The translations under genes were made by a program, and so were the position numbers. From contig NZ_CP165727.1 in assembly GCF_041200175.1 (NCBI RefSeq), positions 3,199,501 through 3,263,500 of the forward strand: 64,000 nt of DNA, in the 5' to 3' direction. This DNA comes from Streptomyces sp. R33. GTDB taxonomy: Bacteria; Actinomycetota; Actinomycetes; Streptomycetales; Streptomycetaceae. How positions within the stretch are numbered: position 1 is the stretch's first letter; each line of letters begins with the position of its first letter. The notes under the pieces were generated by a model that worked only from the letters and a program-made list of their open reading frames with translations, made no database searches and was not told where the DNA came from. Below are positions 25,497 to 33,994 of this stretch, piece after piece.

Positions 25497-26591
25497 GTGC
25501 GATCCATCTGGAACGGGGCGATCTCCTTCGGCTTGGTCAGCATTCCGATCAAGCTGGTGAACGCCACCGAGAGCCACTCGATCTCCTTTCGCCAGATCCA
25601 CCTGAGCGACGGCGGACGGATCCGCTACCGCAAGGTGTGCGAGCTGGACGGGGAGGAGGTGGCGACTGCCGAGATCGGCAAGGGGTACGAGGAGGCGGAC
25701 GGGTCGATCATCCCGATCACGGACGAGGACCTGGCGCAGCTGCCGATCGCGACGGCGAAGACGATCGAGATCGTGTCGTTCGTGCCGGCGGACGAGATCG
25801 ATCCGCTGCAGATGGACGCGGCGTACTACCTCGCGGCGAACGGGCCGACGGCGGCGAAGCCGTACACGCTGCTGCGGGAGGCGCTGAAGCGGAGCCGGCG
25901 GGTCGCGGTCGCCAAGTACGCGCTGCGGGGGCGTGAGCGGCTGGGCATGCTGCGGGTCGTCGACGACGTGATCGCGATGCACGGGCTGCTCTGGCCGGAC
26001 GAGATCCGGGCGCCGGAGGGGGTGGCCCCGGAGGGGAAGGTGTCGGTTCGGGAGGCCGAACTGGACTTGGCGGACGCGCTGATGGCGACGTTGGGGGAGG
26101 TGGAGATGTCCTCGCTGACGGACGAGTACCGGGAGGCCGTGGAGGCGATGATCTCGGCGAAGTCGGAGGGGGCGTTCGAGCCTCCGGCGGAGGCGGAGGT
26201 GGAGCCGGCGGGCGGGAAGGTCATCGACCTGATGGCGGCGCTGGAGAAGAGCGTGCGGGCGGCGAAGGAGTCCCGGGGGGAGGCGGGGGCGGCCGGGGCC
26301 GCCGAGGTTACGCCGATGCGGCGGAGCGGTGGGAGCGGGAGGAAGGCGGCTGCGGCCGCACCGAAGGCGGTGGGCGGGAAGAAGTCGACCGCGTCGACGG
26401 CTGCGGCGAAGAAGACGGCTTCGGGTACGAAGAAGACCACGTCGCGCAAGTCGGCCGCGACGAAGTCCACTTCGAAGACGGCTTCGGCGAAGAAGGCTGC
26501 CGGGGGCGGGACTTCGGCGAAGAAGTCGACCGCGGCCGGGGCCGGGGCGTCGGCGAAGAAGGCGGCTCCGCGGAAGCGGACGTCGGCCTGA
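25497..26591 (+). CDS. ku: Ku protein, DNA-end-binding factor of bacterial NHEJ, with lysine-rich tail
   Basis: 364 residues. The Ku bridge core begins MRSIWNGAISFGLVSIPIKL, with YYLAANGPTAAKPYTLLREAL and ALRGRERLGMLRV in the middle. Residues ~270-364 are a Lys/Ala/Ser/Thr-rich histone-H1-like tail (KKSTASTAAAKKTASGTKKT). Basic C-termini of bacterial Ku bind DNA and affect LigD recruitment. GTG start with GGGAGG upstream. It faces away from the polymerase-ligase pair across a 31-nt gap, so the promoters must overlap. Confidence 0.95.
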   Translation: MRSIWNGAISFGLVSIPIKLVNATESHSISFRQIHLSDGGRIRYRKVCELDGEEVATAEIGKGYEEADGSIIPITDEDLAQLPIATAKTIEIVSFVPADEIDPLQMDAAYYLAANGPTAAKPYTLLREALKRSRRVAVAKYALRGRERLGMLRVVDDVIAMHGLLWPDEIRAPEGVAPEGKVSVREAELDLADALMATLGEVEMSSLTDEYREAVEAMISAKSEGAFEPPAEAEVEPAGGKVIDLMAALEKSVRAAKESRGEAGAAGAAEVTPMRRSGGSGRKAAAAAPKAVGGKKSTASTAAAKKTASGTKKTTSRKSAATKSTSKTASAKKAAGGGTSAKKSTAAGAGASAKKAAPRKRTSA

Positions 26592-26635
26592 GGGGCCCTG
26601 CGGGGTGGAGCGGAGCCTGCGGCGCCACTCCCCGC

Positions 26636-26780
26636 CCCGCCCTTCCCCCGTTCCCCGGGGCTCCGCCCCGGACCCCGGTCCTCGAACGCCGGACGGGCTG
26701 GAGGGACCGCGCGTGCTGCGCGCCGCTCCGGGGAACCCCGGACCCGCCCTCAGGCGCCGGACGGGCTGGAAGGGCGGGCG
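26636..26780. repeat. Intergenic repeats, copy B
   Basis: Between ku and the NERD gene. Contains cccttcccccgttccccgg, a ccggggctccgccccgg fold-back and two tails ending gccggacgggctgga (26,688-26,703 and 26,756-26,771). Related in block order to copies at 2,045, 37,828 and 38,127. Its fold-back may serve as a terminator for the two convergent genes. Confidence 0.65.
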
Positions 26781-26797
26781 GGCCGGGAGGAGCCCCG

Positions 26798-27682
26798 CTA
26801 CGCGCCGTTCTTGTCCCGCCGGCCCGCTGGTGCAGTGCGTCGGCTGCTTCGGTGTGGGCCGTGGAGGTGTGGGCCGTGGAGGTGTGGGGGAAGCCAGGTT
26901 CGGGTGGTGCGGGCCTGGGTGAAGAGGGCTTCGATGTCCGGGGGTTTGAGGGTGGTCGGGGCCGCAGCGAGGTGCGCCGCCGCCGTCGCCGGTTCGAGGA
27001 TGCGGATGTCGCGGACCGTCGGGGCCACCTCGATGCGGGAGGCGTCGACCAGCGCCAGCGCCGGGAGCACCGGGGCCGCCAGGGCCCGGGTGGCCGCGGC
27101 GGCGCCACGGCGGATCCAGCGCGGGTCCGGGCGCGGCTCGGCGCGGCCCACCGTCAGCAGCAGGTCACCGACGGCCGCGCGCTGCCGGCGGCCCGGGAGC
27201 GTCCGGATGCAGAAGATCCCCGCCGGGCCTATGAGCAGGTGGTCGATGCGGCCCAGCCCCGGGAGCGGCACGGAGTGCAGGACCCGCCAGTCGTCCGGCT
27301 CGAGGGAGTCGAGGAGGTCGCCCATGCGCTGCTGGGCCGTCAGGTCCTGGCGGAGCCGGTGCCGGGCCCGGCTGCCCGCCGAGCCGTGTTCCAGTTCGCC
27401 CAGCAGGGCTTCGCCCGGCCGGTTCGGGGCCAGGTCCTCGTCCGGCAGGAGGGCGAGTCTGCGCAGGTCCGCGGGTGTGGGCACCGGCGGCGGCCCGACC
27501 GTGTACGGTCCGGCCAGGTACGGGCGCAACGCCGCCAGGACCGCCTCGCGGTGCTGGTCGGCGAGCACGCTGATCCGGTTGGTCTGCCGGTCGTACCAGG
27601 CCACCGCCTGGCCGTCGGGCATGCTGACGTAGAGCCGGCCGCGGCCGGGGCGGCCGCTCGGCAGCACCTTGAGTCCCCGCAT
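26798..27682 (-). CDS. NERD (nuclease-related) domain protein
   Basis: 294 residues. The central section GDLLDSLEPDDWRVLHSVPL followed by LGRIDHLLIGPAGIFCIRTL matches the NERD fold, which resembles restriction-endonuclease-like cores. The N-terminus (GRLYVSMPDGQAVAWYDRQT) is a separate small domain. The C-terminus has a HLHGPHLHGPH tandem repeat, encoded by an 18-nt DNA duplication. Nuclease activity is not assured because only part of the catalytic pattern is visible. It ends near the ku 3' end; a link to end joining is suggestive only. Confidence 0.65.
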   Translation of the reverse strand: MRGLKVLPSGRPGRGRLYVSMPDGQAVAWYDRQTNRISVLADQHREAVLAALRPYLAGPYTVGPPPVPTPADLRRLALLPDEDLAPNRPGEALLGELEHGSAGSRARHRLRQDLTAQQRMGDLLDSLEPDDWRVLHSVPLPGLGRIDHLLIGPAGIFCIRTLPGRRQRAAVGDLLLTVGRAEPRPDPRWIRRGAAAATRALAAPVLPALALVDASRIEVAPTVRDIRILEPATAAAHLAAAPTTLKPPDIEALFTQARTTRTWLPPHLHGPHLHGPHRSSRRTAPAGRRDKNGA

Positions 27683-27864
27683 GGACCTCACCCCCCGCCG
27701 TACATGGGAGCAGCCCGGGCGCCCGGCGGCAATCCCCCGGTGGAGTTCTCGGTCAGGTAACAGGTTCTACGGGATTCCGCCGGGTACCTGTTACACGCCC
27801 ATCGCCGGACTGACACAGCGGGCTCCTAGGTTTGTCGCATCTGGACCGGACCTAAGGATTTCCC

Positions 27865-28467
27865 GTGAGCACCGTCAACCGCCGCACTCTCGTACGAGCC
27901 GCCGCAGTGACCGTCTGCGCCGGAACCCTCCTCGGGCTGCCCGCCGCGGCCGCCCTCGCCGAAGGGGTGCCCGCCGCTTCGGCCGCGCACTCCGCCGGTG
28001 CGCCCCGGACCCTGGTCAAGAGCCTCGCCCTCGCGGACGGCGTGTCCAAGGCGAACGTCTACCGCACCGCCAAGGGCGGCTTCCAGGCTGACATCCTGGC
28101 CGCCGACGGCGCCAGGGCGGCCACCCTGACCAGCGGCGACGGCGCCGCCGGCTTCGGCGGCTCCGGCCCGCTGCACGTGGCGCTCCGGCCCGACGGCCGG
28201 CTGTCCTCCTGGGTCGGCGACACGGCCGAGACCGGCGCCGGCAGCGGTACGCCCGTCGCCGACGGCCACAAGACCGGCACCCGGGACGGGCGGGTCGTCC
28301 AGGCCTCGGCCTCGCATGCCCGCTCGGTCGCCTCCGGGACCCTGGACACGCTGGCCGACGGGCCGGGTGACGGTGTGCTGCTGCTCGCCGCGGGCGGCGG
28401 TATCGCGGCCGTGGGCGCCGCCGGGCTCGGCTTCGCCATGCTGCGCCGCGGGCGCACCGAGGGCTGA
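27865..28467 (+). CDS. Exported membrane-anchored protein of unknown function
   Basis: 200 residues. Twin-arginine-like signal (NRRTLVRAAAVTVCAGTLLG, cleavage near AAALAEG), a ~120-residue extracytoplasmic part (SLALADGVSKANVYRTAKGG), and a C-terminal helix (GVLLLAAGGGIAAVGAAGLGF) followed by MLRRGRTEG, a stop-transfer anchor. GTG start with AAGGA upstream. It precedes the lipoprotein/kinase pair in the same direction with a 112-nt gap. No family recognised. Confidence 0.7.
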   Translation: MSTVNRRTLVRAAAVTVCAGTLLGLPAAAALAEGVPAASAAHSAGAPRTLVKSLALADGVSKANVYRTAKGGFQADILAADGARAATLTSGDGAAGFGGSGPLHVALRPDGRLSSWVGDTAETGAGSGTPVADGHKTGTRDGRVVQASASHARSVASGTLDTLADGPGDGVLLLAAGGGIAAVGAAGLGFAMLRRGRTEG

Positions 28468-28579
28468 TCCGCCGACGCCCCGAAGATCCCCTCGGAAAAC
28501 GGGCAAACATCCGCATAAGGTTGCACGGCGCCCCTGGGCGTCGTGCCTGTGGACCCGTTGCAGAGGAGGCCCGGTCGGC

Positions 28580-29350
28580 TTGCGTGCGTTTTCCTTCCCG
28601 GCCGCCGTCTGCGCTTCCTTCCCGGCCGCCGTCCCCGCCGCCCTGATCGCCCTGGCGCTGCTGCCCCTGCTCGCGGGCTGCGGCGACGCCGGCGGGCCGG
28701 TGGGTGCCGGTGCGACCCCGACCGCGAGCGGGCCCGTACAGCTCTGGCCGGACCGCAAGGGGGCCTCCGTACCGCCCGCCGATCCGGAAGGCGCGCCGCC
28801 GGTGTACGTGCAGGGGCTGGCGCCCGTGCGGGACCAGAACGTGCACGAGGTCGATCCGGTGGCCCTCGTCCAGGCGGAGCTGCGCGCCGGCCCGGACACC
28901 GGCGTCGGCCCCGCCGGGATGCCCCCGCAGACCGTCGCCGCGATCGAGGCGTGCGGGCAGGAGGGGCAGCCGCCGGGGAAGTGCCCGGTGCTGACGCCGT
29001 ACTACCGGGACCTGACGGGCAACGGCCGGGACGAGCTCGTCGTCGGCATCGAGTTGCCGGACCGGATGATGTCCGTACGGGCGTACACGGCGGACCCCGA
29101 CGGGCGCCTCAACCGGATCATGGCGACGACCCAGACCGTGGTCGGTGTCGAGCTGGCCGGGCAGGACGTGATCCTGCGGGTGCCGAGCGGCAATCCGGGC
29201 TACGAGCTGATCACCGCGTGGTCCTGGGACGGGAAGCAGCACACGATGCTGCCGACGCGCGAGCAGATCGTACGGCTGCCCGGGACCGTCCCCTCCGCCT
29301 CCCCGTCCCCGCCGAAGCCGCTGCAGCCGTCCCTGGAGGGGACGCCGTGA
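28580..29350 (+). CDS. Lipoprotein coupled to a histidine kinase
   Basis: 256 residues. N-terminal lipobox LALLPLLAGCGDAG predicts lipidation on Cys ~34. The mature part (PVLTPYYRDLTGNGRDELVV) has no recognised domain. The start is probably TTG with GGAGG 10 nt upstream; there is no ATG or GTG in frame nearby. Its stop overlaps the kinase start (ATG...TGA sharing one base), so the two are translationally coupled. By analogy with CseA-CseC in the Streptomyces SigE system, the lipoprotein could modulate the kinase; that is inference. Confidence 0.75.
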   Translation: MRAFSFPAAVCASFPAAVPAALIALALLPLLAGCGDAGGPVGAGATPTASGPVQLWPDRKGASVPPADPEGAPPVYVQGLAPVRDQNVHEVDPVALVQAELRAGPDTGVGPAGMPPQTVAAIEACGQEGQPPGKCPVLTPYYRDLTGNGRDELVVGIELPDRMMSVRAYTADPDGRLNRIMATTQTVVGVELAGQDVILRVPSGNPGYELITAWSWDGKQHTMLPTREQIVRLPGTVPSASPSPPKPLQPSLEGTP

Positions 29351-30618
29351 TGCGGCGGCTCCCCGCCTGGACGGCCACGCTGACGTGGAAGGCGGGGTGC
29401 TTCATCGTCGTGATGTGCTGCTCCCTCGCGGCCGTGCTGGGTGCGCTGGTGCACGTGGAGGTGACCCGGCAGACGGTCGCGACGGCGCGCGGGAAGGCCC
29501 TCGACAAACTGGCCGGCGTCGCACGGGAGTACGAGGCCGGCGAGGCCCTCCCGCCCGACTCGGGACTCGACCCGGCGGGGCTGCCGCCGGCCCTGCGGGC
29601 GCTCGCGGTGTCCGGGCAGCGCGCGACGATGGTGGCCGAGTACGAGGGCCGCCCGACGATGTGGGCGGCTGCCCCGGCGGACGGGCGGGCCCTGGCCACG
29701 GCGGTCGACTACGCGCAGAGCGCGCGGACGATCCAGGGCCTGGACAACGCGATCATCGGGTCGTCCGTGCTGGCGATCGGAGGGACGCTGCTGGTGGGCG
29801 CCTTCGCGGTGACCCGGGTGACGCGGCGGCTGCACCAGACGGCGACCGTGGCCCGGCGGATCACGCAGGGCGATCTGGACGCGCGCGTGGACGATCCGCG
29901 GACCAAGGACCCCTCCCGGCACCAGGACGAGGTGGCGACCGTGGCCGGCGCGCTCGACACGATGGCCGGGACGCTGCAGGCGAAGCTGCTGAGCGAGCAG
30001 CGGTTCACCGCGGACGTCGCGCACGAGCTGCGCACGCCGCTGACCGGGTTGCAGGCGGCGTCGGAGCTGCTCCCGGAGGGGCGGGCGACGCAGCTGGTGC
30101 AGGAGCGGGTACGGACGATGCGGGGGCTGACGGAGGACCTGCTGGAGATCTCGCGGCTGGACTCGGGGCACGAGGTGGTGGAGACGGATCTGCACCAGCT
30201 GGGGCGCCTCGCGCGGCGGGTGGTGCGGGCGTCCGGGACGCAGACGGAGGTCGTGGTCGTCCGGGACGCGCACGTGGAGACGGACCGGCGCAGGCTCGAA
30301 CGGGTGCTGGGCAACCTGGTGGCCAATGCGCACAAGCACGGCCGGCCGCCGGTGGTGATGACCGTCGACGGGCCGGTGGTGACCGTGCGGGACCACGGGG
30401 ACGGGTTCCCGGAGTACCTGATGGCGCACGGCCCGCAGCGGTTCCGGACGGGGGGCGCGGGGACGGGCAAGGGGCACGGGCTGGGGCTGACCATCGCGGT
30501 GGGGCAGGCGGAGGTCATCGGTGCGCGGCTGGTGTTCCGGGCCGCGGAGGGCGGCGGGGCGCTGGCCGTCCTGACCCTTCCGGAGTACCCGGACCCGGCC
30601 TCGCCCCCGGGGGCTTAG
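29350..30618 (+). CDS. Sensor histidine kinase, no adjacent response regulator
   Basis: 422 residues. Two transmembrane helices (AGCFIVVMCCSLAAVLGALV near 15-35; NAIIGSSVLAIGGTLLVGAF near 135-155) frame a ~95-residue extracellular sensor. HAMP follows, then the H-box ADVAHELRTPLTGLQA, N-box LVANAHKHG, G1 RDHGDGFP and G2 GKGHGLGLTIAVG. All catalytic boxes are intact. Unlike CseB/CseC loci, no regulator gene sits between the lipoprotein and kinase or after the kinase, so its partner is elsewhere. Confidence 0.9.
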   Translation: MRRLPAWTATLTWKAGCFIVVMCCSLAAVLGALVHVEVTRQTVATARGKALDKLAGVAREYEAGEALPPDSGLDPAGLPPALRALAVSGQRATMVAEYEGRPTMWAAAPADGRALATAVDYAQSARTIQGLDNAIIGSSVLAIGGTLLVGAFAVTRVTRRLHQTATVARRITQGDLDARVDDPRTKDPSRHQDEVATVAGALDTMAGTLQAKLLSEQRFTADVAHELRTPLTGLQAASELLPEGRATQLVQERVRTMRGLTEDLLEISRLDSGHEVVETDLHQLGRLARRVVRASGTQTEVVVVRDAHVETDRRRLERVLGNLVANAHKHGRPPVVMTVDGPVVTVRDHGDGFPEYLMAHGPQRFRTGGAGTGKGHGLGLTIAVGQAEVIGARLVFRAAEGGGALAVLTLPEYPDPASPPGA

Positions 30619-30638
30619 GGGGTGTCGTCGAAGTCCCG

Positions 30639-30914
30639 TCAGGCCGGCGGCGGGGTCGGCTTGGTCCAGGGCCAGCGGAGCTTGGGCTTCCGGCCGGACG
30701 GGGCGTACGTGTACTTCCAGCCCTTCTGGAGGTGCAGCCGCTTCGAATAGCCCGACGGGACCCGCTCGTACAGCAGGACCGTCGCAGGGCCGCCGTCGGC
30801 CGACGGGACCGGGATCTCGTACCACTTCGGCGGGTGGCCGGTCGGGCCGACGAGGATCGGGAGGACACGGCCGTCCATCGGGCCGCCCTCGAAGGGGGTC
30901 GGTTCGCTTCTCAC
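30639..30914 (-). CDS. Small hypothetical protein
   Basis: 91 residues, no signal or membrane segment, rich in Pro, Lys and Trp (WYEIPVPSADGGPATVLLYE; RVPSGYSKRLHLQKGWKYTY). Reads like a conserved actinobacterial small protein. Convergent with the kinase gene; 11 nt before the TetR stop. Function unknown. Confidence 0.6.
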   Translation of the reverse strand: MRSEPTPFEGGPMDGRVLPILVGPTGHPPKWYEIPVPSADGGPATVLLYERVPSGYSKRLHLQKGWKYTYAPSGRKPKLRWPWTKPTPPPA

Positions 30915-30924
30915 CCCACCAGTG

Positions 30925-31641
30925 TCACAGCAGGTGTGCGGCCTCGGAGACCACGGGGATCACGCGTCGGGCCAGGACCCCGACCGGGCCGTCCGCCGAT
31001 TCGAGGGCGAGCGCGGCCCGAGCCGCGGCCGCCGTCTCCGGGTCGGTGGCGGCCGTCGCCGTCAGGAGGGCTATGAACTGGTCGACGAGCCAGTCGCGCA
31101 GGACCGAGACGCCCGGCTGCTTGCCCTCGTCGATCCAGATGAGGGAGGCCGCCTCGACGGCCGTGATCCAGGTGCGGACCATCATCCGCAGCCGTGGGCC
31201 GGGGGCCGGGACGGCCAGGTGGTAGAGGATCTGCTGCGCCGCCGCCCGGCGGATGCCGTCCACCGTCGCCGTCGTACGGGAGGTCTCGACGACGCTGCCG
31301 CCCTGGAGGAGCGCCGAGAAGCCCGCGTCGTGCTCGTCCACGAAGGCCAGGTAGCGGTCCAGCGCCCGGGAGAGGCGCTGGGTCAGGGGGCCGGCCTGCG
31401 GTTCGGCGAAGCACTGCTCGAGGAGGTCCGCCGCCGAGCGCAGGGCGGCCTCGTACAGCTGCTGCTTGCCGCCGGGGAAGTAGCGGTAGACCAGGGGCCG
31501 CGAGACGCCCGCCGCCTCGGCGACGTCGTCGAGCGAGACCTCCTCCGGGGCCCGGTGCGCGAACAGCGACAAGGCGGCGTCGAGGAGCTGGGCCCGCCGC
31601 TCCTCGACGCTCAGCCTGCGGTACGCGCGTACGGTCGTCAT
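30925..31641 (-). CDS. TetR family transcriptional regulator
   Basis: 238 residues. N-terminal helix-turn-helix SLDDVAEAAGVSRPLVYRYF near residue 35, then a helical ligand domain. Start at ATG of MTTVRAYRRLS. It lies 29 nt after the AurF-like gene on the same strand and probably controls it and the divergent diiron gene; the shared promoter (32,643-32,769) is the expected operator location. Lipid or aromatic ligands are common in this family, but none is indicated here. Confidence 0.85.
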   Translation of the reverse strand: MTTVRAYRRLSVEERRAQLLDAALSLFAHRAPEEVSLDDVAEAAGVSRPLVYRYFPGGKQQLYEAALRSAADLLEQCFAEPQAGPLTQRLSRALDRYLAFVDEHDAGFSALLQGGSVVETSRTTATVDGIRRAAAQQILYHLAVPAPGPRLRMMVRTWITAVEAASLIWIDEGKQPGVSVLRDWLVDQFIALLTATAATDPETAAAARAALALESADGPVGVLARRVIPVVSEAAHLL

Positions 31642-31670
31642 GCCCGCAGGGTAGCCCCGGAAGAGCCGGT

Positions 31671-32642
31671 TCAGGCGAGGAGTCCGGAGCTCTTCCAGAG
31701 CCTGCGGCCGACCCCGCGCAGCACGCCGATGTCGTCGAGGAAGTCCGTGAGCCGCTTGGCGCCCGTCTGCATGACCTCGCGGCGGTGGCCGCTCGCCCGG
31801 ACCTGGGCCACGGCTTCGCGCCGGTCGAGGCCGACGTTCTCGTAGACCTGGGGGTTGACGAAGGCCAGGGAGAAGACGCGGGCGGCCTCGCCGCAGCTGA
31901 TGCGCGTGAGTTCCTGTTCCCAGCGCGGGGCGGTCAGCATCTGGCGGCGCAGTTCCTCGCGGGCGTAGCGGACGTGCCGGGCCTCCTCGATGACGTGGAT
32001 GCGGGTGACGCCGCGTACGAGGGGCTGGATGCGCTCGTCGGGGAAGGTGAGGCGTTGCATCCAGTCGAGGATCTCCTCGCCGAGCAGGGTGCAGGCGAAG
32101 GAACCCGGGGTCGTGGAGACCGTCTTGAGGATGCGGGCGAGGTTGTGGTTGAGGCGGGAGACCGGGTAGGCGGGGGCGCCGGCCTTCTGGATCATGCGGG
32201 CGAACATCATCGAGTGGCGGCACTCGTCGGCTATTTCGGTGAGCGCGTAACGGACGTGGTTGCTGGTCAGGGACTTGTCGTAGATGTGCCGGACCATCAG
32301 CTGCATCAGGATGATCTCGAACCAGATGCCGAGCGAGCCGAGCGCCGCCGCCTCGTGGCGGGAGAGGTCGATGCGCTGCTCCTCGCCCATCTTCTTCCAC
32401 AGCGGGGTGTCGTAGAGGGAGAGCAGCTCGGGCGGCCAGTAGTACTTGCCGTCGATGGGCGGGGCGTCCCAGTCGAGTTCCTTGTCGGGGTCGAACGAGT
32501 GCTTGGCCGAGGATTCGAGCAGTCGTGCGGCGATCTCTTCGCGGTCCTTGAGGAGGCCGAGCGCGTCCTGCAGCGCGCCTCGATCGGTCACGGTCGTCAT
32601 GGCTTCGGATACCTCGCTCATCGGGTTACCGGCGGTCATCAC
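31671..32642 (-). CDS. AurF-like diiron oxygenase
   Basis: 323 residues. Ferritin-like four-helix fold with iron-binding motifs: the IADECRHSMMFARM helix near residue 140 and EEARHVRYAREEL near 228, plus upstream Glu/His-bearing helices. The family includes p-aminobenzoate N-oxygenases and relatives that oxidise fatty or aromatic substrates. The start is uncertain: a GTG at 32,642 (used) or an ATG seven codons later. Co-oriented with the TetR gene, divergent from a second diiron protein. Confidence 0.8.
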   Translation of the reverse strand: MMTAGNPMSEVSEAMTTVTDRGALQDALGLLKDREEIAARLLESSAKHSFDPDKELDWDAPPIDGKYYWPPELLSLYDTPLWKKMGEEQRIDLSRHEAAALGSLGIWFEIILMQLMVRHIYDKSLTSNHVRYALTEIADECRHSMMFARMIQKAGAPAYPVSRLNHNLARILKTVSTTPGSFACTLLGEEILDWMQRLTFPDERIQPLVRGVTRIHVIEEARHVRYAREELRRQMLTAPRWEQELTRISCGEAARVFSLAFVNPQVYENVGLDRREAVAQVRASGHRREVMQTGAKRLTDFLDDIGVLRGVGRRLWKSSGLLA

Positions 32643-32769
32643 TTATGAGACTGCTTGTCAGCAAGACCGTCAATCCCCTGCGCACGACTTGTTGACCCCG
32701 CGTCTACCAACGTGTGACGCTGCCAACCATCCAGTCCTGTACGGAAGTACACGAGCCGAGGGGGCGTCA

Positions 32770-33924
32770 GTGTCGACGCACGAGCTCTACACCAAGGACC
32801 CGGGCGCGGACGTCTGGCAGGTTCCGGCCTCCGGCGCGGCCCGCTTCAGCTGGGAGGCCATGTTCGTCGGCCAGGAGAACGGCTCGGGGCGCGAACGGCT
32901 CCTCGCGCTCTACCAGAAGGGCAAGGACAAGCAGTGGGACGGTGCCAAGCGCATCGACTGGGAGCTGGAGGTGGACCCGTACAACCCCCTCGGCACCCCG
33001 GACGAGGCGCTGACCCTCTACGGCACCCGGCACTGGTCGAGACTCACCGAGAAGGACAAGGGCGAGCTGCGCCGGCACTACACCGCCTGGAACTTCAGCC
33101 AGTTCCTGCACGGCGAGCAGGGCGCGATGGTGTGCGCGGCACGGATCGTGGAGTCGGTGCCGGACCTGGACGCGAAGTTCTACTCCGCGACCCAGACGAT
33201 GGACGAGGCCCGGCACGCCGAGATCTTCGGCCGCTTCCTGCACGAGAAGGTCGGGATGCTCTACCCGATCAACGACAACCTGCGGGCCCTGCTCGGCGAC
33301 ACGCTGCGCGACTCCCGCTGGGACATGCCGTACCTGGGCATGCAGGTGCTCATCGAGGGGCTGGCGCTGGCCGCGTTCGGGATGATCCGCGATACGACCG
33401 ACCAGCCGCTGCCGAAGCAGATCCTGGCGTACGTGATGCAGGACGAGGCCCGGCACGTGGCGTTCGGGCGGATGGCGCTGCGCGACTACTACAAGCAGTT
33501 GACGGACGCCGAGCTGCGTGAGCGCGAGGAGTTCGTGATCGAGGGCTGCTACCTGATGCGGGACCGGCTGCGCGGGGTGGAGGTGCTGGAGAACTTCGGC
33601 ATCCCGCGCAAGGAGGCCGAGGAGTTCAGCGAGCAGTCGGAGTTCCTGCACCTGTTCCGGAAGCTGCTGTTCAGCCGGATCGTGCCGTGCGTGAAGGACA
33701 TCGGGCTGTGGGGCGAACGGCTGCAGAAGGCGTACCTCGACATGGGCGTCTTCGAGATGGGCGACTCCAACCTGGACCTGCTGATGAGCCAGGACGAGGA
33801 GATCGCGGAGGAGCTGGACCGCGAACGGTTCGCCGCGGAGGAGGCGGACCGGGTGGCGGAGGTCGAGGCGGCCATCGCGGAGGGCGCCGATGCCGAGACC
33901 GCCGCCGGGAACGAAACCCGGTAG
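32770..33924 (+). CDS. Ferritin-like diiron protein
   Basis: 384 residues. Two classic E-x-x-H iron-binding motifs in a ribonucleotide-reductase/ferritin-like fold: TQTMDEARHAEIFGRFLHE near 145 and YVMQDEARHVAFGRMALRD near 230, with the preceding helices supplying the other carboxylates (HGEQGAMVCAARIVE, QVLIEGLALAAFGM). The C-terminal ~50 residues are Ala/Glu-rich. GTG start. Divergent from the AurF-like gene; the close pairing suggests a common pathway, perhaps lipid oxidation, but no substrate can be assigned. Confidence 0.8.
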   Translation: MSTHELYTKDPGADVWQVPASGAARFSWEAMFVGQENGSGRERLLALYQKGKDKQWDGAKRIDWELEVDPYNPLGTPDEALTLYGTRHWSRLTEKDKGELRRHYTAWNFSQFLHGEQGAMVCAARIVESVPDLDAKFYSATQTMDEARHAEIFGRFLHEKVGMLYPINDNLRALLGDTLRDSRWDMPYLGMQVLIEGLALAAFGMIRDTTDQPLPKQILAYVMQDEARHVAFGRMALRDYYKQLTDAELREREEFVIEGCYLMRDRLRGVEVLENFGIPRKEAEEFSEQSEFLHLFRKLLFSRIVPCVKDIGLWGERLQKAYLDMGVFEMGDSNLDLLMSQDEEIAEELDRERFAAEEADRVAEVEAAIAEGADAETAAGNETR

Positions 33925-33994
33925 GGCGGGCGCTGCGCCGACGGCTCCGGCGGGAACGACGTGCGCAGCCGCGCCGGCTCCCCCGCAGGGCGTT

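Noticed and set aside
32651..32668. TetR operator in the diiron divergent gap
   Set aside because: Only 4-bp arms; too weak to claim.
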